From positions 79,250 to 143,249 of the forward strand of contig NZ_WBOL01000010.1 of the NCBI RefSeq assembly GCF_008973715.1: a stretch of DNA of 64,000 bases, read 5' to 3'. Source of the DNA: Nitrincola schmidtii (GTDB lineage: Bacteria; Pseudomonadota; Gammaproteobacteria; Pseudomonadales; Balneatricaceae). The stretch's first letter is position 1, and each line of letters begins with the position of its first letter. The position numbers and the translations under genes were made by a program. Below the pieces are notes generated by a model. The model was not told where the DNA came from. It did not search any database and saw only the letters and a list, made by a program, of their open reading frames with translations. Shown piece by piece: positions 46,559-55,654 of this stretch.

Positions 46559-46610
46559 TTGCCACAGTTCGTTAATACCATCGATTTAAAAAAGTAGAGG
46601 CTCAGATTTA

Positions 46611-47663
46611 ATGAATGCTTTACCCAGAATCTTTATCTTAAGCGTGTTGCTAGTTTTTTTAGTGGGTTGTTCCGATAAAACCCCCGTTGATCCCATTAAG
46701 CGCATAGAAGGTAGCATTTTTGGCACTTTTTGGATGGTAAGCATCGCTGATGACATTAACGAAAGAGAGTTAAATGCCCTAGAAGCTGGGATCAAGGAAA
46801 CGCTTGATCGTGTCGACTGGCAGATGTCCACATGGAAGCCTGAATCAGAACTGATGCAGCTGAATCGACACCCTGTCGGAGAGTGGTTTGATATTTCCGC
46901 AGAACTGATCAAAGTACTGGCGATCAGCCAAGAGATTTCCGTGAAGAGTGATGGTTCGTTTGATATCACTGTGGGTAATTTAGTTAATCTATGGAGTTTT
47001 GGACCCGAACAACGACCTAACTCTATTCCTGCTAAGGAGGAGTTAGAAGCTCGCCTTGCATTAGCGGGGCACCAAGGTTTAGAGCTAAACATTGAAGAAA
47101 ATCAAGCACGTCGAACTAAAGACTTTTTCATCGATTTGTCTGGTGTAGCAAAAGGATATGGCGTTGATGAGGTAGGACGTTATTTGCAATCACAAGGATT
47201 AAACAACTTTCTGGTCAATATAGGTGGTGACTTATTAGCCATAGGTCAGCGCGAAACAGATCAGAATTGGCGAATCGGCATTGAGTTACCTCATAGCGGT
47301 ATTCAAGTGGCTCATCATATTATCCCGGTTGAAAATATGTCGGTTGCCTCTTCAGGTGACTATCGTAACTACTTCGAAGAGGACGGGCGTCGGTTCTCTC
47401 ATACCATTGATCCTAAAACAGGTTGGCCAATCAATCATCGTGTTGCGTCAGTCACGGTACTAACACCTGATAATGTTGATGCAGATGCATGGGCGACTGC
47501 ATTCATGGTGCTAGGAATTGACGGATTGGCTTTAGCTGAAGAACTGGATCTTAAGGTATTAATGCTAGAGAAAGATGATGAAGGGTGGGTCACACATCTG
47601 ACGTCAGCTTTTATAGACTATGTTGGTGTAGAAAAAGCTCAAGAGCTGCTAGAAACTAAATAA
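46611..47663 (+). CDS. apbE: FAD:protein FMN transferase (ApbE)
   Basis: Periplasmic lipoprotein that attaches FMN to threonines of target proteins such as Nqr or Rnf subunits. Signal peptide with lipobox LVGC (Cys20), the flavin-binding core STWKPESELMQLN, GSFDITVGNLVNLW and the metal-site region DVDADAWATAFMVLG. 350 residues. The targets are not encoded in this window. Confidence 0.94.
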   Translation: MNALPRIFILSVLLVFLVGCSDKTPVDPIKRIEGSIFGTFWMVSIADDINERELNALEAGIKETLDRVDWQMSTWKPESELMQLNRHPVGEWFDISAELIKVLAISQEISVKSDGSFDITVGNLVNLWSFGPEQRPNSIPAKEELEARLALAGHQGLELNIEENQARRTKDFFIDLSGVAKGYGVDEVGRYLQSQGLNNFLVNIGGDLLAIGQRETDQNWRIGIELPHSGIQVAHHIIPVENMSVASSGDYRNYFEEDGRRFSHTIDPKTGWPINHRVASVTVLTPDNVDADAWATAFMVLGIDGLALAEELDLKVLMLEKDDEGWVTHLTSAFIDYVGVEKAQELLETK

Positions 47664-47716
47664 GCTTTTAGGTTCGCTTCGGACTCATTGTCATTTCAAT
47701 TAGGTTAACACAAACC

Positions 47717-47932
47717 ATGAATCGCATTAATCCTGAAAAACTGCTTCAGAGTAAATGGACGGCAGTGTCTCCACAAAACAAGGAAAAACATTTTATCGTC
47801 ATTGAGTTGCTAAGAGATGAGCAAGAACAGGTGACGCACTGTATTTTGCAAGCAGTGATGACTCGTCGTGAATACCCACTTGATTGGAAAGCACTCAAAA
47901 ATGACGAGGATTGGCGAATGGGGTGGAAATAA
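47717..47932 (+). CDS. Trp-rich small protein (TIGR02450 type)
   Basis: 71 residues: INPEKLLQSKWTAVSP at the start and DWKALKNDEDWRMGWK at the end, the pattern of the TIGR02450 family of small Trp-rich proteins. Function unknown. Start ATG 47717, 53 bases after apbE. Confidence 0.8.
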   Translation: MNRINPEKLLQSKWTAVSPQNKEKHFIVIELLRDEQEQVTHCILQAVMTRREYPLDWKALKNDEDWRMGWK

Positions 47933-48067
47933 TTTATTTCCGACGTTCGCCATGAAATAAGTCATTTTGATGACAGTTTCACAGATTTTATTGACAAAAT
48001 ATGCCATTTTTCAATATATTAAGCACATCTCGATGGTCTGATATGAGGATTCCCATGGACCCCAGTC

Positions 48068-48188
48068 GATGTTTGTTAAACATCATTACATTGATTATTA
48101 CCTGCTCAGCACGCGCCCACCGTCTCACTGACATTTAAAGATTCTGTCAGTACGATGATGGGCCTCGAGCCTGTCTTGGAGACTGACG
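48068..48188 (+). promoter_or_regulatory. Structured 5' leader of mgtE
   Basis: Three hairpins lie in a row before the mgtE start. First, GATGTTT-GTT-AAACATC (48068-48084). Second, a nested stem: GCCCA, CGT and CTGACA (48115-48133) pairing with TGTCAG, ACG and TGGGC (48145-48163). Third, GTCT-TGG-AGAC (48173-48183), which buries the GGAGA ribosome site (48178-48182). This is the layout of a switchable leader. It does not match the M-box as I know it, so a magnesium-responsive role is inference. Confidence 0.55.
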
Positions 48189-49532
48189 ATGAACTACACC
48201 GAACTCACCGAAGCGCTGCGTATTGCTATGGAAAAGCAAGACGGCGTTGCTATTGAAGCGCTTGTCGTAGAGTTTCAACCCGCTGACCTTGCAGAATTCC
48301 TCCATGATGAAGAAGTTGACGTCTGTCTAAAGTTACTTGCTCATCTAGAGATAGAAGAGCGTGCCGAAGTCTTTGGTTACTTGCCTCTCAATACGCAATT
48401 TGAAGTCTCTGAAGAGATGACAGTAGAAGGGCTGGCACAACTCCTGAACTGCATGGATTCAGATGAACGTGCGGATCTCTTTAATCTGATGGAAGAGGAT
48501 CGTCAGACAGCGGTTCTTAAACTGATGGCGAAGGAAGAGCGTGAAGATTTGCGTCGCATGGCGTCCTATGAAGAGGAAACCGTCGGAGCGATTATGACCA
48601 GTGACTATGCCAGTGTCCCAGTCACTGATACGGTCGTTCAAGCGTTAGACAAGATCAGAAAAACGGCCCCTGATGCCGAAACCATCTATCAAATTTACGT
48701 TTTAGACAAACTTCACAGGCTAGTGGGAACCGTTTCATTACGAGAACTGATCGTCAGTCGACCTACCGCGTTAGTCAGCGATTTAATGGAAACTGATTTG
48801 ATCACCATGTTTCCGGATCAAGACCAAGAAGAAGCCTCTAAATTAATCAGTCGCTATGACTTGCTGGCGTTACCAGTGATTGATAATCAACATCGACTGG
48901 TTGGTATTGTCACTTACGATGATGCAATGGACGTTGCTGAAGCAGAAGCGACAGAGGATATTCTGAAAGGCGGCTCGGTCAGTGGTTTAGAAGGCAGTAT
49001 TAAAGATGCCTCTAAATTTATGCTTTATCGTAAGCGTATTTTTTGGCTGTTACTGCTGGTTTTTGCCAATATATTTACCGCAGCCGGTATTGCCATCTAT
49101 GAAGATACCATCGCGAAATACGCAGTATTAGTCTTCTTTATGCCACTGCTGATTGGTAGTGCGGGTAACGCGGGTTCTCAGGCATCCACATTAATGGTTC
49201 GTGCGCTAGGTACAGGCGATGTAGTGATGTCTGATTGGGCGCGATTATTTGGTCGAGAAATCATTATTGCCTTGGCACTAGGGCTTACCATGGCTTTTGC
49301 TGTAGCGTTTATCGGTCATTTTCGTGGTGGTTATGATATTGCTTTGATCGTTGCACTAAGTATGGTTTCAGTGGTGATGATGGGCAGTCTGTTAGGGATG
49401 AGTTTGCCTTTCGTGTTGAAAAAATTAAAGCTCGATCCAGCCACAGCCAGCGCACCGTTGGTAGCGACCATCGCCGATGCCACAGGTATTCTTGTTTATT
49501 TTGGAATTGCGACGGCGGTGTTGGGTTTGTAG
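48189..49532 (+). CDS. mgtE: Magnesium transporter MgtE
   Basis: Magnesium-gated magnesium channel. Order: MgtE N domain (about 20-125), two CBS domains (about 135-255), a connecting helix and five membrane helices (about 285-447). The pore-lining region includes the family motif PLLIGSAGNAGSQAS near 318. 447 residues, normal for the family. Expression probably depends on the structured leader upstream. Confidence 0.96.
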   Translation: MNYTELTEALRIAMEKQDGVAIEALVVEFQPADLAEFLHDEEVDVCLKLLAHLEIEERAEVFGYLPLNTQFEVSEEMTVEGLAQLLNCMDSDERADLFNLMEEDRQTAVLKLMAKEEREDLRRMASYEEETVGAIMTSDYASVPVTDTVVQALDKIRKTAPDAETIYQIYVLDKLHRLVGTVSLRELIVSRPTALVSDLMETDLITMFPDQDQEEASKLISRYDLLALPVIDNQHRLVGIVTYDDAMDVAEAEATEDILKGGSVSGLEGSIKDASKFMLYRKRIFWLLLLVFANIFTAAGIAIYEDTIAKYAVLVFFMPLLIGSAGNAGSQASTLMVRALGTGDVVMSDWARLFGREIIIALALGLTMAFAVAFIGHFRGGYDIALIVALSMVSVVMMGSLLGMSLPFVLKKLKLDPATASAPLVATIADATGILVYFGIATAVLGL

Positions 49533-49543
49533 AGCTTTCTAAG

Positions 49544-49580
49544 TACACCCTTCACGTGCATCCATGCACTTCAGGGTGTA
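49544..49580. repeat. Nested inverted repeat after mgtE
   Basis: Outer arms TACACCCT (49544-49551) and AGGGTGTA (49573-49580) enclose an inner hairpin GTGCA-TCCA-TGCAC (49556-49569). The same inner 14-base sequence recurs at 49582-49595. Confidence 0.7.
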
Positions 49581-49595
49581 AGTGCATCCATGCAC

Positions 49596-49621
49596 AAAAA
49601 AAAGCCCCTCCGAGGAGGGGC
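49596..49621 (-). terminator. Strong terminator on the minus strand (after pheA)
   Basis: On the minus strand GCCCCTCC, two-base loop, GGAGGGGC (49604-49621), then a run of eight T (49596-49603). It would stop minus-strand transcripts coming from pheA; the same stem could serve mgtE on the plus strand, but without a T run. Confidence 0.75.
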
Positions 49622-49804
49622 AAGCAAAGTGCATACAACTCAGGAAGAGTTGAGAGATGGGATGCGATTAGATGAAACTATAAATAGAGTCAGCTTTTCG
49701 CGTCCTGAAGCTCAGGACAACTTAAAGATAGACCTTTTTTGTGCATTGCACAATAGGGAATTCCCTTATACTTAGATTTTTTCATTCTAATAGGGTTGAT
49801 TTCA
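49622..49804. other. Hairpin-rich intergenic region between mgtE and pheA
   Basis: No convincing gene. Three perfect or near-perfect hairpins: CAACTC-AGGAA-GAGTTG (49636-49652), GTCCTGA-AGC-TCAGGAC (49702-49718, followed by a T run at 49735-49740) and GTGCATTGCAC (49741-49751). A palindrome AGGGAATTCCCT follows at 49755-49766. The hairpin plus T run at 49702-49740 would suit the 3' end of a small RNA. Confidence 0.5.
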
Positions 49805-50656
49805 TTAACCGGGCTTTCTAAAAGGGTGAGCCTTATAGGTTCCCATCACTCTGACTTCACTAGCAAAAAAGTTTAATTCTTGTAAAGCATGCTGCATCGC
49901 TAGTTGATGCGGATGGCCTTCAATATCTAAATGAAAACTGGATACTTGCATGGTATCAGAGGCCATATAGCTCTCTAGCTTCACCATGTTGACACCATTA
50001 GTGGCAAATCCACCCAAGGCTTTGTATAACGCAGCCGGAATGTTGCGAACTCGGAACATCAGCGTGGTGATATAAGGTTGACCCTCTTCAAAGGCAGGCA
50101 TACGACTTTCTTTTGCTAGAATCATGAAGCGTGTGGTGTTGCCATTAATATCCTGAAAATGAGGATTCAGTATCTCCAGATCATACAGCTCTGCTGCAAG
50201 GCTAGAGGCAATCGCCGCATGTCCAGGTTGGCGACTATCAGCAAGCTCATGTGCGGCACCCGCGGTATCCAAGGCTGCAATCGGTTGAATACCCAACTTT
50301 TTAATATTGCCATCACACTGAGCCAAAGCCTGAGGGTGAGAAGAAACGGTACGTATTTCTTCCAGTTTTGTGCCGGGTAAGGTCAATAAACAGTGATTTA
50401 CCGGTTCAAAGTGCTCGCCGATAATGTGTAACTGAGTTTTTGGCATTAAGCGATAAATTTCTTCAACTCGACCAGCGGTTGAGTTTTCCAGTGGAATCAT
50501 AGCCAGACGAGCATCACCTCGTTCGACCATAAACATCGCTTCCACAAAGCTTTCACACGCATGTGCTCGTAATTCTGGATGAACTCGGCAGCAAGCAAGG
50601 TGAGAATAAGCACCTTCATGCCCTTGATAGGCAATTACATCGTTAGTTTGAGTCAT
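49805..50656 (-). CDS. pheA: Prephenate dehydratase, monofunctional
   Basis: Converts prephenate to phenylpyruvate. Residues 1-185 form the PDT domain with ENSTAGRVEE and the catalytic NTTRFM motif near 174-179; an ACT regulatory domain (about 195-275) contains KLESYM and would bind phenylalanine. The 283 residues lack the N-terminal chorismate mutase that most gammaproteobacterial PheA proteins carry, so mutase activity must come from another gene. Confidence 0.93.
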   Translation of the reverse strand: MTQTNDVIAYQGHEGAYSHLACCRVHPELRAHACESFVEAMFMVERGDARLAMIPLENSTAGRVEEIYRLMPKTQLHIIGEHFEPVNHCLLTLPGTKLEEIRTVSSHPQALAQCDGNIKKLGIQPIAALDTAGAAHELADSRQPGHAAIASSLAAELYDLEILNPHFQDINGNTTRFMILAKESRMPAFEEGQPYITTLMFRVRNIPAALYKALGGFATNGVNMVKLESYMASDTMQVSSFHLDIEGHPHQLAMQHALQELNFFASEVRVMGTYKAHPFRKPG

Positions 50657-50793
50657 GAGTGTCCGTCTTATCAGTTAACCCGTCGGAAAGTCGTTATTAT
50701 TGCACAGAGTTTTACGAATCACGATCAGCCTTTGAACTTAGAGGCAACAGCGCCTATCATGTCGTTTTTAAATGCGTAGTAGAGGGTTTTAGA

Positions 50794-53652
50794 TTGTCTC
50801 AGACAGTGTTTTTACCGGGGCAGCGATGGATTAGCAATACCGAAGTAGATTTAGGGTTGGGTATCGTTGTTGAATCAGCCAACCGTCGGGTAGAGATTAA
50901 TTTTCCTGCAGTCGGTGAAATTCGTACCTATGCCATCGATAATGCACCACTAAGCCGAGTCTGTTATGAGGCTGATGAAGATGTTGTTTCCGATGAAGGC
51001 GTCGTTATACATGTTAGAGAGCGCCTAGAGCATAACGGTTGTTATATCTACATCGGTGTCGATGAAGAGGGTAAAGAGGTTGTTTTAGCCGAACTCAATC
51101 TAGATAGCGCAGTGCACTTTAGCAAACCTCAAGAGCGTTTATTTGCAGGACAAATAGATCGTCACGGTCTTTACAAGCTGCGTGTAGAAACCTTAGAGCA
51201 TCGTCATAGAATAGAGCAGTCTCCTGCTTACGGCCTTCTGGGAACTCGTGTTCAACTGCTGGCGCATCAGCTCTATATCGCTTCAGAAGTCGCTTCTAGA
51301 GTCACCCCCAGAGCGTTGTTGGCAGATGAGGTGGGGTTAGGTAAAACCATCGAAGCTGGGATGATTTTACATCAGCACGTCATCAGCGAACGAGCAACAC
51401 GTGTATTGATTTTGCTACCAGACTCATTGTTGCATCAGTGGTTGGTAGAGATGCATCGCCGTTTTAACCTGACGTTTTCATTACTGGATAACGAGCGCTG
51501 TGAAGCGATAGAAGAGTCGGGTCACCACAATCCTTTTGAATCAGCGCAATTGGTGATCTCTCCCATTTCCTTGATGACCCGTGATCAACGACGACTAGAT
51601 CAAGCGACTGAAGCGGGTTGGGACATTATGGTCGTGGATGAAGCACATCATTTGGGTTGGAGTCGAGAAGTCGTCAGTCACGCCTATCAATGTGTCGAGC
51701 AGTTGGCTGACGCAAGTCAAGGTTTGTTACTGCTGACCGCTACACCAGAACAGTTAGGCCCTGAAGGACATTATGCTCGTTTACGCTTGCTAGACCCTGA
51801 GCGTTATCCTGATCTTGATCAGTTTCTAGATCAGGAACAGCAGTATTTTCACCTAAACCACTTAGTGGGTTCTCTTTTAGAAGGTGGCGCTGCATTTTTG
51901 CGTCAGGATAAACACACGCAAAATGAGTTAAAAGCTCGTTTAGGTGATGCCGCTATCGTTGCTTGGTTGGCAGCGCCAGAAGATCAACAAGTGGTTCAGC
52001 TCAGCAAAATGATTGCAGAACTCGTGGATCGTCAAGGCACAGGACGAGTGCTTTTCAGAAACACTCGTCGAACCGTCAAAGGCTTTCCGAAACGAACCTT
52101 CTTCCAACATCCGTTAATGGCGCCCAACTTCTTTTCAGAACAGGATGACTCGGTTCCACTAGAGCGACTGTTGCATCCAGAGCGTTTTCTGGGTGAAGAC
52201 TGGATCAGTGCTGATCCTCGCGTTGCATGGCTGCAAGATTGGTTAAAACAACAACGTCGCGAAAAAGCACTCGTCATCTGTGCGCGAGCAGAAACCGCTA
52301 TGGCGTTGGACGAGTATTTAAACTTACGTGTGGGCATTCGCTCTACTGTGTTCCATGAAGGCATGAGCCTGGTTAATCGTGATCGCAGTGCGGCTTATTT
52401 TGCCGATCAAGAATTGGGCGCACAGGTATTAATCTGCTCTGAGATAGGCAGTGAAGGGCGTAACTTCCAGTTTTGTCATCACCTAGTGCTGTTCGATTTA
52501 CCCCTCAGTCCTGATCTTCTGGAACAGCGTATCGGTCGATTGGACAGGATCGGACAAACACAAGATGTAAAAATACATCTGCCTTACTACCGCCAAAGCC
52601 CTACCGATGTCTTAATGCAGTGGTATCACCAAGGGTTGAATGCCTTTGAGCGTGTTTGTGCCGTGGGAGATGCTTTGTACCATCGCTTTGCTCAACCCTT
52701 AAGTGCAGCGATGCATCAACCGACTGATAGCACTCTGTTAGATGATCTACTGGAACAAACGCAAGAAGCCAGAGAAGAGCTAGAGCAAGAGCTGGCCGAA
52801 GGCCGTGACCGACTGTTAGAAATGAGCAGCTTTAACGCTGAACGTGCCAATATTCTGATTCAAGCGATGCAGGATCAGGATGATATCGAACGCATTCAAA
52901 CCTACGCAGAGCGCTTATTTGATCGCTTCGGTATCACTCTCCAACCGCATGGACAGCACGGTTTAGTCCTCCACCCTGGCGAGCACATGCTGTGTCAGCT
53001 TTCCGAGCTTCCGGAAGATGGCATGACACTGACCTTCAGTCGTGAAGAAGCGCTTCAGCGTGAAGAGTTCGAGTTTATGAGTTGGGAACACCCATTAATG
53101 ATTGAATTAATGGAGCTGTTAACCCATGGCGAAATGGGTAATAACGCCATAGCAACACTTAAACTTCCCGCATTACCCGCCGGAACCGTGTTGTTAGAAG
53201 CGATTTTTGAACTCAATATCACCGTTCCTAAAGCTTTACAGCTTGCTCGGTACCTACCCAGTGGCTATGTTCGTGTGTTGCTTGATCCAGAAGGAAGAGA
53301 GCTGAGCGATGTGCTAGCGCATCAACCACTTAATCAATTAGCTCAACCCATTAAACTGTCGACCTCGCAAAATATGGTGCGTATGGTCAGAGATAAGGTG
53401 TCATGGCAAATCAATGAAGCTCAGCAGATTGCTGATTCGCGATTGCCTACGCTGCGTGAAAAAGCGCTAAATGCTTTAATCTCCGATAGAGACGCGGCAT
53501 ACCAGCGACTGGCTGCCTTAGCACAGATTAACCCGGCTATCGATGAATCAGAACTAACAGCACATCAAGAAGCAACGCAGATTCTAAGAAAAGGACTAGA
53601 AAATGCGCGTTTGCGTCTCGATGCGGTTAGGATAATTGTGGTTTCAGAATAA
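50794..53652 (+). CDS. rapA: RNA polymerase-associated ATPase RapA
   Basis: Swi2/Snf2-type ATPase that recycles stalled RNA polymerase. I start it at TTG 50794, since AGAGGG lies seven bases upstream and the following FLPGQRWISNTE aligns with the E. coli N-terminus; the open frame continues to 50659 without support. Tudor-like N-terminal domains, helicase motif I DEVGLGKTIEAG at about 178, motif II VVDEAHH, motif VI QRIGRLDRIGQ, then the RapA C-terminal region. 952 residues (E. coli 968). Divergent from pheA. Confidence 0.94.
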   Translation: MSQTVFLPGQRWISNTEVDLGLGIVVESANRRVEINFPAVGEIRTYAIDNAPLSRVCYEADEDVVSDEGVVIHVRERLEHNGCYIYIGVDEEGKEVVLAELNLDSAVHFSKPQERLFAGQIDRHGLYKLRVETLEHRHRIEQSPAYGLLGTRVQLLAHQLYIASEVASRVTPRALLADEVGLGKTIEAGMILHQHVISERATRVLILLPDSLLHQWLVEMHRRFNLTFSLLDNERCEAIEESGHHNPFESAQLVISPISLMTRDQRRLDQATEAGWDIMVVDEAHHLGWSREVVSHAYQCVEQLADASQGLLLLTATPEQLGPEGHYARLRLLDPERYPDLDQFLDQEQQYFHLNHLVGSLLEGGAAFLRQDKHTQNELKARLGDAAIVAWLAAPEDQQVVQLSKMIAELVDRQGTGRVLFRNTRRTVKGFPKRTFFQHPLMAPNFFSEQDDSVPLERLLHPERFLGEDWISADPRVAWLQDWLKQQRREKALVICARAETAMALDEYLNLRVGIRSTVFHEGMSLVNRDRSAAYFADQELGAQVLICSEIGSEGRNFQFCHHLVLFDLPLSPDLLEQRIGRLDRIGQTQDVKIHLPYYRQSPTDVLMQWYHQGLNAFERVCAVGDALYHRFAQPLSAAMHQPTDSTLLDDLLEQTQEAREELEQELAEGRDRLLEMSSFNAERANILIQAMQDQDDIERIQTYAERLFDRFGITLQPHGQHGLVLHPGEHMLCQLSELPEDGMTLTFSREEALQREEFEFMSWEHPLMIELMELLTHGEMGNNAIATLKLPALPAGTVLLEAIFELNITVPKALQLARYLPSGYVRVLLDPEGRELSDVLAHQPLNQLAQPIKLSTSQNMVRMVRDKVSWQINEAQQIADSRLPTLREKALNALISDRDAAYQRLAALAQINPAIDESELTAHQEATQILRKGLENARLRLDAVRIIVVSE

Positions 53653-53663
53653 TCTAGGGAATT

Positions 53664-53692
53664 GAGGGGTATTAATGCCCCTCTGTATCTTA
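53664..53692 (+). terminator. Terminator after rapA
   Basis: GAGGGGTA (53664-53671), loop TTAA, TGCCCCTC (53676-53683), weakly T-rich tail. Strong stem; the tail makes termination less certain. Confidence 0.6.
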
Positions 53693-53764
53693 TATCCGCT
53701 TCAACTAAGTTACTGACGAGCGCACCTGAAACTGAAGTTTCAAAATTGGCATTTGTCTTGTCAG

Positions 53765-54373
53765 CTAACTGCTGATTGGCAAGGCGGCACCAATTAACAC
53801 AAATAGACTGCCACAGACCTTGTTAAAACCTTTGCCACAACGCTTTAACCAAGCGGAGATACTGCCTGCAAAACCGGCAATTAAAAACTCAGTCAGGCAC
53901 TCGATCAGCACAAAGGTCAGCATCATCACCAAAAACTGAAGCCATAAGTCGCGGCTAGGGTCGATAAACTGGGGTAAAAACGCAGCAAAAAACAGAATCA
54001 CTTTGGGGTTGGACAAGGCGGCTAAAAAGCCCTGTTTGGCCAGTTTCGAGCTTTTATCGCGTTGGCCTTGATGAAGGTTTTGTCCGGGTGCAGGCGCACG
54101 CCAAACTTGAATGCCTAACCAGATCAAATACAAACCACCCAGAATCTTCATGATAAACAGCATGTTCTCAGCAACGGCCAACACAGAAGCGATACCGAAC
54201 ATCGACAGAGCGATGACACAGGCAAACCCCAGTGCACCCCCAGCAATGGTGTTTAGGGTGCGAACCGGACCATGAATCGCGCCATGCGTGAGTGCCAATA
54301 AACTATTGGGACCGGGTGTTAAAGATAAACCGATCGATGCCACAAAAAAGATCAGCCATGTTTCCCAAGCCAT
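53765..54373 (-). CDS. LysE/RhtB family amino-acid exporter
   Basis: 202 residues with six hydrophobic helices. The N-terminal GLSLTPGPNSLLALTHG (residues 15-31) is the family signature. RhtB-type members export homoserine, threonine or other amino acids; the substrate is not known here. Same strand as the MFS gene upstream, 24 bases apart. Confidence 0.9.
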   Translation of the reverse strand: MAWETWLIFFVASIGLSLTPGPNSLLALTHGAIHGPVRTLNTIAGGALGFACVIALSMFGIASVLAVAENMLFIMKILGGLYLIWLGIQVWRAPAPGQNLHQGQRDKSSKLAKQGFLAALSNPKVILFFAAFLPQFIDPSRDLWLQFLVMMLTFVLIECLTEFLIAGFAGSISAWLKRCGKGFNKVCGSLFVLIGAALPISS

Positions 54374-54397
54374 ATTCTACCTACGCTTTTTAATCGT

Positions 54398-55576
54398 TTA
54401 TGCGAGTGCATTACGCGAATGTCGATGATGACTCCATGCTACCAATAACATCGCCACACCGATAGCGGGCAGCATGATAAGGTTAAGCATTTGCCAACCC
54501 AGCAGGCTTTGCCAGTAACCCGCTAGCAAACTGGCCACAGCAGCACTGCCAAAGATCAAGAAATCATTTATTCCTTGAACCTTGGCTTTTTCAGCAGGGC
54601 GATAGGTATGTGTTAACAAGGATGTTGCGCCGATAAAGGTAAAGTTCCAACCGACACCTAACGCCACCAGAGCGGTCCAAAAGTGCCAATAGGTGGTGCC
54701 TAATTGGTTTAGCAACACAGAGGCAATCAGCAAGACACAGCCTGCTTGGATAATTTTGGTTTCAGAGAACTGCGTAATCAAGCGACCGGTAATGAATGAC
54801 GGGGCAAACATGCCCAATACATGCCACTGAATGACCGTGGCCGTGCTACTAAATCCAAAGCCACAACCCTGCATTGCCAGGGGGGTCGCGGTCATGATCA
54901 ATACCATCACGGCATAACCAATCACCCCGGCCGTAATGGCTGCTACCAGTTGAGGTTGTTTGAAAAGTTCACTGTATGGACGCGCTTCTCCTTGTAACTC
55001 GGCGCGAGTGGGCTTTTTCAGTGGGATAAGCGCAATCAGTAAAGTAGTTAAAATATACAACCCAATTAACACCGCAAACGCGCCTAAATACTGCGTTGCT
55101 GGAAACAGCTTCTCTCCCCAAATCGCCAGATTAGGCCCTAAAATGGCGGCAATCACGCCACCGGCCATGACCAAGCTGATGGCCCGAGGATGTAAAGCAG
55201 GCGGACAACCCTCAATTGCAGCAAAGCGATACTGTTGACCCACACCGATGGCCATCCCCAGTAAAAAGGTACTGACGCAAAAGAGTGTAAAATCTCCCGC
55301 AGCAAGGGCTAAATAGGCTAAGCAAGCACCGCTGACACCAATAATATTGCCAATAAGAAAGCCCACTTTACGTCCCAACCAGCGCATTAAATGCGCGGCG
55401 GGTAAGGTTACGCCCATCAATCCTAAAAACTGTAAGGCGACAGGTAAGGTAATTAAACTTAAACTGGGCGCAATTTGCTGGCCAATCAATGCCGTCACAG
55501 ACACCAACAGAATATTGCCGGAAACCAGTAATGCTTGACCCAGAGCTAAGCCCCAGACCGTGATAGGAAGACGCAT
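54398..55576 (-). CDS. Major facilitator superfamily transporter
   Basis: 392 residues, twelve hydrophobic helices. The loop LMRWLGRKVGFLIGN (near 64-78) fits the conserved loop 2-3 motif of MFS carriers. Substrate unknown; the build resembles drug or metabolite exporters. Divergent from topB. Confidence 0.88.
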   Translation of the reverse strand: MRLPITVWGLALGQALLVSGNILLVSVTALIGQQIAPSLSLITLPVALQFLGLMGVTLPAAHLMRWLGRKVGFLIGNIIGVSGACLAYLALAAGDFTLFCVSTFLLGMAIGVGQQYRFAAIEGCPPALHPRAISLVMAGGVIAAILGPNLAIWGEKLFPATQYLGAFAVLIGLYILTTLLIALIPLKKPTRAELQGEARPYSELFKQPQLVAAITAGVIGYAVMVLIMTATPLAMQGCGFGFSSTATVIQWHVLGMFAPSFITGRLITQFSETKIIQAGCVLLIASVLLNQLGTTYWHFWTALVALGVGWNFTFIGATSLLTHTYRPAEKAKVQGINDFLIFGSAAVASLLAGYWQSLLGWQMLNLIMLPAIGVAMLLVAWSHHRHSRNALA

Positions 55577-55654
55577 GGTAAAAAAGCCTTATTCACTTTG
55601 GCGAAAAGATCATAAAGAAAGTGAATATAACAAAAACCAGGAAAGATGCATCTA

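Noticed and set aside
49590..49775. 61-codon open frame on the plus strand between mgtE and pheA
   Set aside because: It runs through a terminator and several hairpins, has no ribosome site, and its product has no motif.
50659..50793. N-terminal extension of the RapA frame by 45 residues
   Set aside because: The extension has no family match and no ribosome site; TTG 50794 aligns with known RapA proteins.
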